From contig NW_019775669.1 of the NCBI RefSeq assembly GCF_001039355.2, forward strand, positions 260,802 through 324,801: DNA of 64,000 bases, written 5' to 3'. Origin of the DNA: Lingula anatina (Eukaryota > Brachiopoda > Lingulata > Lingulida > Lingulidae). Shown here in pieces: positions 13,511 through 27,071 of this stretch. The notes under the pieces are model-generated. The model did no database searches and was not told the origin of the DNA. It saw only the letters and a program-made list of their open reading frames with translations. The translations under genes and the position numbers were made by a program. Each line of letters opens with the position of its first letter. Position 1 is the stretch's first letter.

Positions 13511-16002
13511 AATCGGGCACAGTTCTAAGGACGATGTAAAGACTGATCTAGTCAGTATTTCATAAACGTAAGTTCATTTATTTACCTGGTGCTTATTACT
13601 GCTGACTAAACATTTCTCAGAATGAAGTCACAGGTCAGATGAATCACAGATAAATTAGTGGACACCTGCTTTTATAATCCCTGCTCTGACAGCTCTGTGG
13701 ATAAAGTTCAAGTGAAGTATTCTGAGATACCTTGAAAACCCGGCGTCCATGGTGAGGGCAATGTGAAATAAGTGCCTTGAACTGTAGGTGATATATTTAT
13801 GTACACATTTTGATGCCAAGACTTTAAGTTGAACTTACCTTTTATATTACTTTCAGGAAAATATTTTGCAGATTTCCTTCCTGGGACTTGTCGCCATCTT
13901 GGGTCTATTTTTATCTTATTAATTTTCCGACCTCCTTATATAAAAGAGGTAGTGCCTTGTTTACACCGTGTCGCTAGTGTCGCTGTCAGTTTGACAGTCC
14001 ATATCTCTATGAATTACGACCGATAACCTAATAATTTTGGCATATGAATGATGTTGCTGTTTGAAAAATACTTATTTCATTTTAACTCGCTTTTTGTTAT
14101 TAAAAAATTAACTGTGTTTTTCCATGACTAAGAAAATGTATTCGAAATATTTTTTTAATGATAAATATACATTTGTAGTAATAAAACATTATGAATTCTC
14201 AATCTACGCGTCCTGCAAAAGCATATGTTGCGAAAAAGGTTTGTCTCAGATGTGTACTCTACTGTTAAGTGCTAAATGCAACTAAACTTAGTTCAAAAAT
14301 TATTTTTTAAATGGACACAAAATAATTATATGAAGTTAAAATAATAACTAAAATCCATGTTCTGTAAACTTCAAAAATAAAATACAAAGTTAAAAAGAGT
14401 AATTTAAATTGAAAAGTATTAGTATTAAAAGTAAAGAGAAATATGTATAATTATAATGTTCTGTAAAGTATATCCACTCAAAAGATAAGTTTTCAGTTTT
14501 CTATTACAATCATCTGCTGAGCTACGTGTGGGGCCCTTGTATACAAAATAATTCACTCCAAATATTTTGATCCTTGCCCATTGAGGCTTTTATAATAAAT
14601 AATTGGTCCTTAGATGCGATTTGGTGTGTATTAGGATGCAAGTTCACAGTGACAATCTGGTGAAACTTCATAAAAAGCAGCAGGGGCATACGTTAAAAAT
14701 TTAGATAAAATCTGCCCATTTACAGGTAGCCTGTGAAGTTCTTTCAAAATCAGTGTCATGCGATTCCCCATAGAAGTCCAAGTAAGAAGACGTGCTGAGA
14801 TATTCGGATGCATTTGAATTTCCTTGTTCTTTCTTTTTTCATTTTATTTATTTATTTCTCTTGTTTTCACATTGAGAACATATAACAATATCATTTAACC
14901 TGGAGGGTTCACTCTCTCATTGATTATTTTTATGAATATACACAGGTTTTTCAATATATTGATATTCTTGGAAGCAAAAAGATTGTGAATTGTAGGTGTT
15001 AGGTCTGTTTATAAAATAGTCAGGTACCAACTTTTTTCTATCATTTATGAGTAAATCGCTATCCATTATATAATGAAACTCATCACCCATACGACCTCAA
15101 CTCAAACATTCTAATTTTCTGCCAAGACTCGATACATTTTTTTTTATTGGTGAGGATATCAGGATTCATTTCAGGGGAAAGGTAATATTTATCTTTCTAA
15201 GTAAGTTACACATTAATTGAATAATAAGTGAAGTTCAGAGCTGGATTTTATATAGGAGCTAGGGGTTTTTTTTTGGTTTGTTTGTTTTTGGGGTTTTAGC
15301 AGTTAATATATTTTTTTCAAAACAATACATAGGCATTTGCAATAATTTTTTCTAATAAAAAATATACTTTCAATAACATCCCTTTACTGCATCAACATGA
15401 TTTTGTTGAATGGATATGCATTAATCAGAAGCATATATTTCATTACAGCAACAGCTTATCAACAAGTGGCTGATTAATGCTTCAATTCTCTTCATTAGCA
15501 CGTAGGAGTTATAAATCATTAAGTGTGTAATAGTACACACAAACCTCCAGTGACACCACTCCTTGAACTGTTCTAGAAAACAGATCCATTAAATGTAGAC
15601 CCAAATCAAGTAATTATTCTATAGACAGAAAAAGCAAAGGGGATTACATTATTGATGGCACTAGACATTTTGACATTTGATCTATAGACATTTTTATTTT
15701 TGCTACAAAAGGAAATTCTAGGATATTGCATTCAATAATTGCTTGTAAGGAAGATAGTTAACTTCACTTTTACAGAATTTAAATATCACAACCATTAAAT
15801 AGTCACATATATAGAGTTTAATGAAGTATAAATATAAAAGTCCTTCATTATATGGCTACATTTTCAGAGTCATTACTGAGGACTTCCACAAGGATGATAT
15901 TTATAGGCACCAAACAATACATACTGTTGCCTGTTTACAAGATAATTGCACAGTCATGGAAAATAAATTCAAATTGCTGTATGTAGATATATGAAAATAC
16001 GA
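13511..16002. other. Intergenic: CXXC upstream region and FAN1 3' flank
   Basis: No gene is supported. The lower end is upstream of the presumed CXXC 5' exon; the upper end must contain the FAN1 3' UTR (minus strand), with a possible minus-strand AATAAA near 15690. The sequence is AT-rich, and the short open frames here show no family signature. Confidence 0.5.
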
Positions 16003-19000
16003 TTAGTCAAACTTCTCACATTCTGGTTTTTCAGTATCTGCTCTCTCTGGTTTCTGTAATCTCTTAGCACCTACAGCTGAAATAAAAAAAAAATGAAATG
16101 AATGTTATTAACAATAATCAGTGACTTCATCTAATATGCACAATGTACACAAATCAATACGAAGTACATGTCCCTAATCACATACCCACATATTGGTATA
16201 CACAGAAAAAGCATTCCTTTGGGATCTGTGAAAATCTCAATGCACAATGCAGAAGCTAAAAATGTTATTATCCTTAGCAACACTCAATGTTGTTATAAGA
16301 AATGACTTTTTAAATAGAACTACTGTTTGCAGTCTAAGACCATGTTGCTTTTTCCTTGTTTCCAACTGACTCCAAAATAAAAATGAAGATAAATAAATAT
16401 ACATATAAAGTTACTATCAACCAATTTTACAATAATGTAAATGAAAATTGTGCTGATGGTATTTTTAATCTAGGAGAAATTGGCCTGCTTGCACTTTTCA
16501 AGAAAAGGTCTGCAAATGTAAAATCACTACTAAATCTTTAAGTAAAAAGTGTAACATAAAGATATGCTTGCTTTGCTAATTCTACTGAACTTAACAAACA
16601 CAATGGATTTTTTATTTTTTAAAACATTTACACAAAAATGTGCAACAATCACACTTTTAGCAAATACTGAAATGAACATATTTACCAGACACATGGCAAA
16701 CTTCAGCTTCTACTCCCAACCTCAGCAGATAATCCAACCACAGGATCTGTTTCACAGACAGCCTGTCATTTGGCCCTTTTACCTCTACTATCTGAAATAG
16801 GCAATATGGCGTATCAAATTCATCATCAATTAATAACTGAAAGCACAAATAATGTGCAGGTTAAAAAGCTCACTATTTATCTGGGTAAGGAAAAAAGCTC
16901 ATTATTTATCTGAGTAAGAAAAAAATAATTCAACCTAGAAAAGGTATGTCATCATAAAATACTTTTATTTCTTACATGACTATTTTCAATCAAAGAGCTC
17001 CTATGGCAAAACAACACTAAAATTTAATAGACAATAACTATTCAGAGGATTATTCATTAGTTCATCATACAAATAACCTATGGGATGCATATGTTATTAC
17101 ATTAATCAATTAAGAATGAAATGTACATAATATTTGACATACTTTTTGCAGTGATAAACAAGTATAAATTCCAATTCATCTGACAAACAGACATAATAAA
17201 GCCATAATTACACATCAACAAACAACTCAAACTAATGATTCATTCATGAAAAACTGAACGCACCCAAGCTCTCCTAAAAGCAATAAAAGTGTGTTATTTG
17301 CTACTGTCTATTAATAATTAAACCACCTTTCATCCTTCCACAAAAAGCATTTAGCAATAAATAACAATCTTTTCCATATATATTCATTGATAGAAAACTG
17401 CTTTTTTTTCAGTCTTCTGAAGTCTATGAATCATTTCACATCATGCAGTGTTCAGTTTTACTGAAGCATAAGAAGAAGCCCTGTACAGAACAAAACCATA
17501 ATAATTCACAAATAAGGCCTGGCCTGTTATTGCCTGCTATTTTGAACTCATGCCAAACAACCTATTGGAAATAAAGTTCTCTGGGATGTGCTTATATGGA
17601 TTCCTGAGCAATTTCTGTGTAGAGTGGAAATGGGCCAGAACTACCCTGAGTGTCAGAGGGGCTATTTTAGAGGGACCTCTAGGGACCTGTGAAACTCGGG
17701 GTGGTCATAGCTAGAATCAGATCATTTTTTGATGGAGGTTAACAGAAAAAAAAATGTAGTGAATATTCAGTTCTGAATCAGTAAACAATATTGAAATATA
17801 TCTCGTACCTTGAATTTGTTGGAAGCAGGACTCCACACTGTCAGATCTGGAAATCCTGAAGTTGTATTACGGATATCTCTGACTATTCGCTGAAATATAC
17901 CTGCTAGAATTTCACCACCTATACAAGACACAAGCCCCTGTAATGTGAAATAAAGAAAAAGTCTATAGACAATAACTCATTTTTGCAAATTGTTGCTGGG
18001 ATAGGGAAAGGATCTTTGGGAACTTCCACTATCAGGGATCCTGCATATTATAATCATGCTTTATGTTGTTTTGAGAACACCAGACATGCTGAAAACTTTT
18101 CAAAATGGCCGGACATTTGGACCGGCAGTATTGAAAAATTTGCTGGACCAAATGGATAATTGTCAGACCGAAAATCACCCTATTCATTTGAGACAGATAC
18201 TACCAGCACGATTAGGTCACTTACTTTGTTTGTGAATGTGATAGATTTGAAATGGAGGGGAAAAACGCTTTGGGTTTTATATAATTTCATTAGTCAATTA
18301 TGTCGAATGATGACAGTAAATTCAAAATTGTGGTTCTTAAAAGTCCAATTTTTTGCTGGTCCAGACAAATTTTCCCGGTCATGACCATTTGAACAGACAG
18401 TTTCAGCATGTCTGGAACACTAAAATAAACTTAATATAGAATGTATTTTCTTCAAACTCATTTGAAACAACTAATAGGATAAGGATAAATAATTTGGAAA
18501 AAAGCATCCGTAGGGTAAATGAGAGTGAATATGTTCAATTATTAAATTGTAACTTAAAAGTTACACTGTTGTATAATCATTGTTACGAGCACACACCAAT
18601 TCCTTTGCAACTTATAAATAAATAAATAATAATAATAATAAAGACATAAAAGTGATTAACATCACAGCCTGTTTTCATTATGCAATTCTTATAAATAACC
18701 TGTGCACGTTAACTCTCATCCTTCTTTTGTTTATCATAACCTAAATTTTTCATTAAAAACACCATTCATTTCCTTCACCATTTCTTTTCCAAGATTTTTT
18801 CTTTTAACAAAATTGAAAACTGAGGCAAAATCAGTCTCATAATACTGTTTGCAAACAATACCTGGTCCCCATAAATTAATAATGTAATTTGGCATCAGAC
18901 AAAAATATCCTAACTATAATTTATAGCTTCCATAAATTAAGAAATGAAGGATGCCAACATTATTTGATGAAACAGCATCTCCTAATATCCCTTGTTAAAA

Positions 19001-22000
19001 TATGTCTGATGTTGTGACGCAAATTATATTTTGAAAATTCTCAAAAAAAGGGCAACAGTTTTAAACTTACATAATTATAAACTTTGCAAAAAAAAATCAC
19101 TTGGTAAATTAAACTAAGTTTAGCATTTGACTAAAATTTAGCATGGTGGGGTGATTACAGCATAGCAACAGGTTGATGCTGTGTACCTTGGCATGGTCCA
19201 CATCCTTGAATATCTCCCAGTTTACATGGGCAGCTCTCTTACCATACTGGTCATCCCAGGTGTTTTGTAACATGTTATGTAATGTCTAAAACAAAAAAAA
19301 AAATGATTTCAAAATAATGAAAAAAAAAACCATTTCATCTTGCAACTACAAGACAAATGTGCAAATAAGATGTTTCCAAACCAAGTTTTATTGACAGAAA
19401 TTCAAAATCAGGCTTTGATAAAAGTAAAATTTATATGTGAAAAAATTGATAATTATACTTCAGTCGCTGGGTAGATTATACCACACATTAGTGACCACAA
19501 CAAATGTCATCACAACAAATGTCATAAAAGTCTAACATTACCTCCAAAGTGGCACCTCTTATTCTACAAAGTTTGCCATCTATTGCTTCCTTTCTGTTGT
19601 GATAGAAACTGTCTGTATTAAGGTCCAGAGGAAAAGACTGATATGGACAATGAAAGACATCCGTAACATTCATGAATATTTCCTCCCAAAGAAACAACCC
19701 TAGTAGTGTCAGCATTGTAGACATTTCACCATGGATTCCTGTTTGAAAAATGACAATGACAGCAATTTGATAGGTGTGCAGCTCATATCACATCTTTAAA
19801 ATACTGATGTTAAAGGGATAATAACTGTTTGTTTTGGCCAAAAAATTAATTTTCCTGGAGTAAACAAGTTTTTCCATACTTACCAATGGTTAATGAATCC
19901 ATTTCTACATTCAAAGTTAGTCATTGTTTTTTTTGTAATAATCTCTTAAGAGAGAATAGCCATCTATGGAGGTCACGTGGTCTGATGACAAGCTCAGATA
20001 CATGTATCAGAATAATAGCTATAACTGCTGTTTTTATGGTAAAACAGAATATATTATATTTCTGTGAGTTGTGTACAATGTTTTTATTGTGAAATATAGA
20101 TCCCATACACAGTTATTATCTCTTTAATATGAAAATGGATCATTATTATCACTTCCAAACTTGGAGACCTTTCAATAGAATTTTTCTTGTGCAATGAAAA
20201 TGTATTTTTGTAAATTTTGACAGAGAGACTCTCATTACAGATAATCTTAAAAGATGAAAGCTTATCATCATTTTGTGTCTGATTTACCTTCTTCATAGCC
20301 CTTAGAAGAATAGTGCTGCAGAGCTAGTTGTTCGACTCTGCAAAGCACAACATCCTCGGGGTGACCTTCAGCCCCAGATTCTTGACTGATGAAGTAGTTT
20401 CCTGTGCCAACTTTGGCATAAGGCATCATAACACCTTCAAAATATACCTAGAGAGCACAATGTAAGAAATCAATACTCATTTAGGCTATGCTTTTTTTGG
20501 TCTATAATTCTTCATAAAAATGTGAAATCTGGTGCATCTTTAAAAAGATGTCAGTAAAAACAAGTCAAGAAAAAAAAAAAAGATGTCCTAATGCAAAATC
20601 TTAAACATGTACTCTGATCAAACCATTTAAACCTGTAGTATGGAGTCTGTAAGCATCTACTTCACAGAAAATGTGAAGAAAGAAGCCCAAGTCCAAACTT
20701 CTAGTAATGGCAACATAAGTCTTAACTTTGTAGTTTTACCTTGGGTGCTTCCTTTACATGATCATGCTGGAACTCCTCCAGCCTTCTCTTCATCTGTTTA
20801 CCACTTGGTGAAGTACATATTCTGTATGCACGTTGGTACAAGGCATACCGATGTCCTGTTCTCACCAATGGGTCTGCTAGCCCCTTTGCAATTACATCCA
20901 AGGACTGAAATTAAAATGCATATACAGTAGTATGAACCTCCTCAAAACCATCAAATCATTTATCACCCAACCAAAGTTGTTCTTTCCAAAATGACACTCA
21001 AATGTACTATTCTACATTTTATGTTGGTGGAAATTGTATCTTTAAACAGAAAAGAAAAAGTTCATGCCTTGGAAGTCAGCACCAAATATGGAATACAATA
21101 AATAAAAAACTTGTACCTTATTCCTATCCAGGGATTACTGGATACTTGTTAGCTGAATACTGTGCACCCAACTCACCTTGCCTGGGTTTTTCAGATGCTG
21201 TCCCAAATTAAGTGCCAGTCTGTCATACCACCGTCCCCTGTATGCCTGACAGTACTCCTCCTGCCCCAGCAGAGCCTCCAACAGGTCGACAGCATCAGAG
21301 TATAACCTCAGCTTCTGCAAGGCTTCAACACCATAGGAAAGCACCCGTGTATACAAGTAACCAGCACTGAAATTTTTCAAGTGACTTGGCAAGGATTGAA
21401 TATGCCTAAAAAATGCAAAGAAATCACATGGTTCATAAGAGACAGTTTTAGATGGTGACAATCATCCCAAGTCAAACACACATCAACAATGAAGTGCAAC
21501 ACGATTAATCTTTTTTTTTCTTTTAAAATAATCTATTTAAATAAGTTATGCAATTCTTATGCCAACTTTACCAATTGCCTAATTTCGGAACAAAGGGTAA
21601 TTTACATTAATCAAACACTTTCATGTATAATCTTTATAAAAGACAATTTCTGGTCATCTTGGAAAAAATTATTTTTTCAATGGTTAGAGTATCTAACAAA
21701 ATATATTTGGATTTTACTGGATTGGATTAAGACAGGATTAGTTTGACTAATATAAGTAGGTCTCATTGAAACCAAATAAGACATGAAAACCAAGTGAATT
21801 TTATCAAGCAAACTTTATATATATACTATTTGTAGTAGAAGTCGTTTGCTGTACATGCCTCTATAGAAATCTATCATCATTTTACCTCTTCAGGTCCTCA
21901 GATTGTTTGTGAAAAACATCTTTTGCAGAGAGGTAGATATCTCTAGCAGCAGTGTAATCTTTCTGTTCCATAGCGTTAAAAATGTCATTTTCATATTGCA

Positions 22001-25000
22001 AAGCTTCCTCATACCTGTCGATAGCAAGAAAAAACAATAGATTTTGGCAATCAATAATGGTTTCCACATTTCTTTTATATAATGGTTCTTAATTGACATT
22101 TTAAGAACAGCAATATTCATACTAAAAAACTCAAACACTTCTCTACAGAGATTCAAAAAAGTGTTTTTTAAAATTATCGTTCAAACTTCTGAAAAGGGTA
22201 TAAAGAAAAAATCCCAATGATATGACTGTCTTACTGATTATATAGATGACATCTTTTATGCTATATTACCATAATTTATAAAAGTCTGATTAGACACTTG
22301 AGTACTGTACCAAAGAAGTTCTGTTCGGGTCTTGAACACAGTTGTTGTCCTATTTACAGTGTATGATGGATAAACAATCTTCCCTATGTTTGTCATAAGT
22401 AACTGAAACCTAAAAAATTAAAAACAAATAAAATAAAAAAACGTATCTTTATAAATCAAAGTTATATCAAATATATATTCAATTTCTTATACTTGATAAC
22501 AAATTACATTTTCTTCTCATCAATTTTTGACTTAAAGGTTAATGACTATTGTTCAGATGGAAAATGCTAATTTTAAATTTAGCATACCAGGGTTCAAAAC
22601 AGTCTGATACATTCAGCCATACTAAATTTTCTGGACAAATCTCTACTTATCAAATGTTCATCACAATTTTTTCTATCTAAACAAATCAATCTCAGCAAAA
22701 ATGGCAAAAATACCCATAATATCATACTTACAATTGTTGCTGTGCACCTTGGGAATCCTCATCCTGTACTGTAGCTGAGGTGGTCAGAGAAAACAAAGTC
22801 AGGATACGGTTGAAAACTGCTCTCACCTCTGGGGTGACCTTGTAACACTTGCCAAGGAAGCTTTTAGCCCTGAATCCAAAAAAAAAAGGGAATTCAACAT
22901 GTATTATATTGAAAGCTTTACAATGGATCAAAATGTTGTGAAATAATATTCACACCTTTGTTTTAAAATAACTGAGATATATTGTACATGCCATTTGAGT
23001 TTACAACAATAATTTTGCTCACATTTCAATTTTAGAATGCCAGTATTAGCAATCTAAGGTGAAGGTCCATTAAATTACATTTTTTTTTACCTTTTTACAA
23101 CTGTGGCTGCAGTACCTCCCTTGTTCCCTCCAAACATATTCATTATTGTATTCTGCTTGCCATGTTGGAGAAGCTGCTGCACAATCTGCTGTCTGTGTTG
23201 GTTGCTAAAGTTGAGTTTAAATGATTTTGCCAATTCTCTGAGTTCTGGGGCAGGGAGATTATGCAGTGTCTCTTCAGCATCAGTAAGATGGGTTTCTTTT
23301 TGAGAAGAAAAACAATAAAAAATGATAAAAAAAATGCAATTCCTGATAAAGTATATGTTGCAGCAGTTTATCATTTAGTACATAACCTGGGGTAGCGCTG
23401 ACACTCGCCCATTTAGCCAAATGCTAAAACTGACTTAAATTGGCTAAAGAAAAGGGGCTTGATTTGACGTTTTAGCCAAATTATAACCATTTTGATAACA
23501 AATTGACAAAGATGTGTTGATATGGCTAGGCAAAAAAAATTGCTAGCGCTACCCCAGCATAACATCTATTCAGACTTCTTCAACACTATATAAATTCTTA
23601 CCCAAAGTAATAAAAGCAATTAAAAGTGGATCATTATTTCAGTATAAGATTATTATTTAAGTATAAGATTCGTTTTGACATTCTGTCTTTAAATCACTTG
23701 CAGGTCTTACCATCTAATATGAATCCAGCATTGACCAATCCTTGCAGAACATTACTTAGGTCCTTTTCAATTTTAGGATAGACAATTTTGGCTTGGCGGA
23801 TCCATTTGTGCCTTCTCCCATAAAGGCGTACAAACAATTTTTGCTCCGACTCTGAAAATGGGTAGAAGAGTGCATTGTACTAAGAAAAGAAAATTATACA
23901 GATTTAAAATAACACTTAAACAAATGATATAAGGTTTCTAAAGATTTGCTTCTTCAATCTAACTCGGCAGTCTTATAGAGTTTGAATAAAACATACAGAG
24001 TTTTGTAACATCAAAGAATAACAAATTTATAATTATTTTCATTTAAGTTTTGTTAATAACTTTACCTTCAAGAGTTCTAAATTTTTCTACAATTCCGAAT
24101 TCCTCTTCAATAAACAGGTGATTGTAAAAACTATCAGAAAGCACTGCTTCAATTATAAGTTTAAAGTTTTCCAGGTAATATGGCATGTGGAACTCTTGGT
24201 CTTTCTCTTGGTCTTCAGTTTGGTGCGATTCATCTTTACTTATAACAGACATTTGTGGACCTGGGCTATCACTGGTATTTGACGACTTGTCCATTTTTCT
24301 TCTGTTTTCGTCTACAACTGCAGAGCCTTCATCATCACAACTGCTATCCAATCTGGTTGGCGTGGTATTCACGGAATCCTGTTGTTTTCCTGTTATATTT
24401 TTCTGGTCATTTTCGGATCTATTGCCAATACTGTGAATAATGTTTGTCTCTTTTGTATCACAAACTCTTAAAGTTGATACTTTGCCTTCACTCTTGGGCG
24501 GAGGTTTTTTGCTCAACTCAGTTTCAGAATTTAAGATCACAGAGTGGTTTGAAGATGTACTTACAGGCTGTTCATCATTTTGCTCTAGTTTTCTCCTTTT
24601 CAAAGAAAGCTTGTCTTTGTTTACTTTCCTGTTTTTGACTTCGGGTTTGAACAAAGACGATGCTTTAACATCATGACTGCTAATCTTGTTCTGGTCGTCC
24701 AAAGAACTGTCGACTTTCTCAAAGTTGCAATCATGTCCTCTTTTCATTTTAAGCCTTAAAGATATTCTTTTTGCAGGGCTTTCACACTTTGCCATGGTTT
24801 GATTTCTGGCCATTTGGTTACTTACACCTGCTTCTTGTTTGAAATACTTTGAAGGAGAGACTTCTTTAATGATTTCAATGTCTTCACTTTGCTGTAATGC
24901 TTCTATGTTACGCTTTCTCTGCATTTTGAACATTGCTGGTATAGTGAAACTGTTATTACTACTCTTTTCTGTCTCTTTCTTTTGACCCATTTTGGAACCA

Positions 25001-25065
25001 TCTTTCTTCCCACTGTTAGAATTCAACTGTGTACTAGTATTCTTTGCTACGCCACCTGTCTTCAT
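16003..25065 (-). CDS. FAN1: Fanconi-associated nuclease 1 (FAN1), complete coding region
   Basis: Structure-specific 5' flap endonuclease/5' exonuclease of interstrand-crosslink repair; nuclear. Fourteen exons join in phase to 956 aa (human about 1017): 25065-24066, 23851-23711, 23295-23091, 22869-22732, 22409-22311, 22014-21886, 21405-21177, 20904-20740, 20447-20288, 19738-19542, 19285-19187, 17937-17809, 16791-16686, 16076-16003. Residues about 386-435 form the SAP domain, 500-700 the TPR-like helical region, and 756-935 the VRR-NUC nuclease domain. The catalytic set is intact: Glu760 in GIHGE, Asp885 in FPDL, and Glu900/Lys902 in [11 protein letters not shown], with the same 15-residue Asp-Glu spacing as human FAN1. 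The first exon encodes a long polar, Lys/Ser-rich region in which I see no UBZ4 Cys/His finger. An acceptor at 25086 implies an upstream non-coding exon. Confidence 0.97.
18080..18415. mobile_element. MITE in FAN1 intron (CCAGACATGCTGAAA termini)
   Basis: A roughly 336-bp element whose ends are inverted copies of CCAGACATGCTGAAA (18080-18094 and 18401-18415). The inverted similarity extends inward imperfectly (AAATGG...GGACC on both arms). It lies between the FAN1 exons ending at 19187 and starting at 17937. It is non-coding, and I could not define a target duplication. Confidence 0.7.
23387..23557. mobile_element. MITE copy 2, 'CTGGGGTAGCGCT' family
   Basis: A 171-bp element in the FAN1 intron between the exons at 23711-23851 and 23091-23295. 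Its terminal inverted repeats match copy 1, and it is flanked by a perfect direct CATAAC (23381-23386 and 23558-23563), the likely target-site duplication. Confidence 0.88.
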
Positions 25066-25879
25066 CTATGGTGCATTTTCTGACACTATGAAAACAAAAA
25101 TATTAGTACTAAGTTAACAGAATGACAATAAATAAATATTCTACACTGGCAGCTTATTTAGGTTTCATGCTGAACGACATTACATGAGGTAAGTCACAAA
25201 TAAGATGCCAGAAGGAATTTGAAAAAGATACCAGCTGTTTGAAAAATGCACAAACCTGTTTCACTTTGTCAGAGTTTGCAAATTTGTCTTTGCTGACATT
25301 CAAAAGGTAAGTTCTAATACAAATGAAATATATAATAAACTGCATGCAAACAGCTAGCTTGCAAAACAACACAGAAGTCTCTCTGTAACCCGAAAAATTT
25401 ACATAAGTTCAAGTGAGGCAACGTTCAGCAAATACCAAAGAAGATACGTTTTTCAAGATTGCTTGACACCAAAGGCAATTCAAATTACCAGGTGTATATA
25501 AAATCATGAAAGATGAAGATATTGAAAGACGGTCACACTGTGCACAGGCTCGGAGGCTGGCGAGACTGGCTCCGTCACTGAAACTCAGGTGTCAGAATGA
25601 TCATTATGTTCGAAAACATTTACGAGTATTGTTAATACTTATAAAAAAACAACACTTAACAGTAGAGCTCCACTGATTTTACTGATTTAGGACACGACTT
25701 TCAAGAGAGGCCAGAAAGAAGGTACCAGCCTCTTTCACCGAGCCTGCTTCAACTTGCCCGCTGCTACACAAGTAGAGTTAATTGAGGCCTGAAATACATT
25801 TTCGAAAAAGAAAATATGGATTATTTATGGATATTTTTGGGATTAAAATACATACATTTTTTCTTAAATACAACAAAAC

Positions 25880-26060
25880 AGCGGAATTCCCATATTTGGA
25901 TTTTCAATTGTTTAACTTACTTGCCAAGGACAGGTTAAAAATTTTTCCAACGATGCTGTGGCCTTGACCCGTATACTGGCACTTTCAAGATGGAAGCTTC
26001 CCGCTGGAAGTCAACAGAGAAATTTTGAGATCGTTTTTCGACTTAAGTGCAAATTCAGTA
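25880..26060. promoter_or_regulatory. Putative bidirectional promoter, FAN1 / MPHOSPH9-like
   Basis: Two divergent consensus donors are only 137 nt apart: minus-strand GTAAGT starting at 25920 (FAN1 first non-coding exon) and plus-strand GTAAGT starting at 26058 (first non-coding exon of the plus gene). FAN1 has an acceptor at 25086 just before its ATG, so an upstream non-coding exon is required. A CAAGATGG motif (YY1-like) sits near 25986. Transcription starts are inferred, and no TATA box is evident. Confidence 0.5.
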
Positions 26061-26812
26061 AGTATTGCGTTCATAGTCTTGACAGTTTGCTCTTTAGCTA
26101 AAGAAACGTACTTCTCTGTTATAGCTACTTTGGTAATTGATCAAACATCAAATTCAAACTTGATTCACATCAAAAGCAATTTCAGTTTCATCGAGTTGAT
26201 AGTTGACGCTGCACTCGGCGGAAACTCGACCCAGTTTTAATCTAATTTTAAAGGTTTTTATGACCTGTAACCGCAGAGATAAGGGTTCATATGGAGGATC
26301 CATAATATCAATGAAAATCTTACATACCAATTCCGTCTACATATACGCATACAGGCGGTAAATACCCCGCTTGTAAGGTTGAAAAATGAGTCTATCCAGA
26401 TGTTAATTTGAAAACTCAAATAAGATTTTCTTCAGATTTGCGTTGTATGATTTTTGGCATCTTGTCACATTTTCAAGAGACTGAGTGGACTCTGGCAAAG
26501 AAAAATTCTAAGCTATGAGCCTCTTACATTGTGTTTTCATGTATTTCATAGGGGCATCTGAACATTGCTTTTTTTTCATACTTCAAATAAAATATGTCAA
26601 AATATATACACATACTAGTAATTACTTTTAAAATCTGAAATTCAGTGTCATTTGATTGAAGTTTAACATATCAGTCATTGATGTAAGTACTGATCTATCA
26701 ACTGCCACACATGTCCTATGGAACCTTGAAATCAGGGTAACCAAGCATGTTTCTGTGTGGCATGGTAGACTTCAATCAGAATTGCTGCTAATATTTACAG
26801 TCCAATAAGCAT

Positions 26813-26958
26813 GCAAATAGCAATAGCAAATACTAAAACTGACTTAAATTGACTAAACAAAATAAAGTTGATTTCATTTGTTTCAGTCAAATTTAAGAAA
26901 AAAGGTGATGAAAAAGTAGTGATTTGGCTAAGCCCAAAAATTACTAGCACTACCCCAG
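26813..26958. mobile_element. MITE copy 3 (degraded), 'CTGGGGTAGCGCT' family
   Basis: The interior matches copies 1 and 2 (TACTAAAACTGACTTAAATTG; GATTTGGCTAAGC) and the right end retains CACTACCCCAG at 26948-26958. The left terminus has lost most of its inverted repeat. It lies just upstream of the start codon exon of the MPHOSPH9-like gene. Confidence 0.75.
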
Positions 26959-27071
26959 GAAACATCAGAAAATAAGTAATTATCAGAACCAAACATCAAT
27001 ATTATAATTTTTGTGATGTGTATATGATTCAACAGATTGTAACAGTGTAATTTTCTATTTATGAAGGCAAC

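Noticed and set aside
21882-22156. Two overlapping minus-strand frames as small genes
   Set aside because: One contains FAN1 exon 22014-21886 read through its introns; the other is a frame shadow.
23880-23890. Acceptor at 23881 for the second FAN1 coding exon
   Set aside because: It puts the exon out of phase; the acceptor at 23852 restores phase and matches the human spacing before QKLFVRL.
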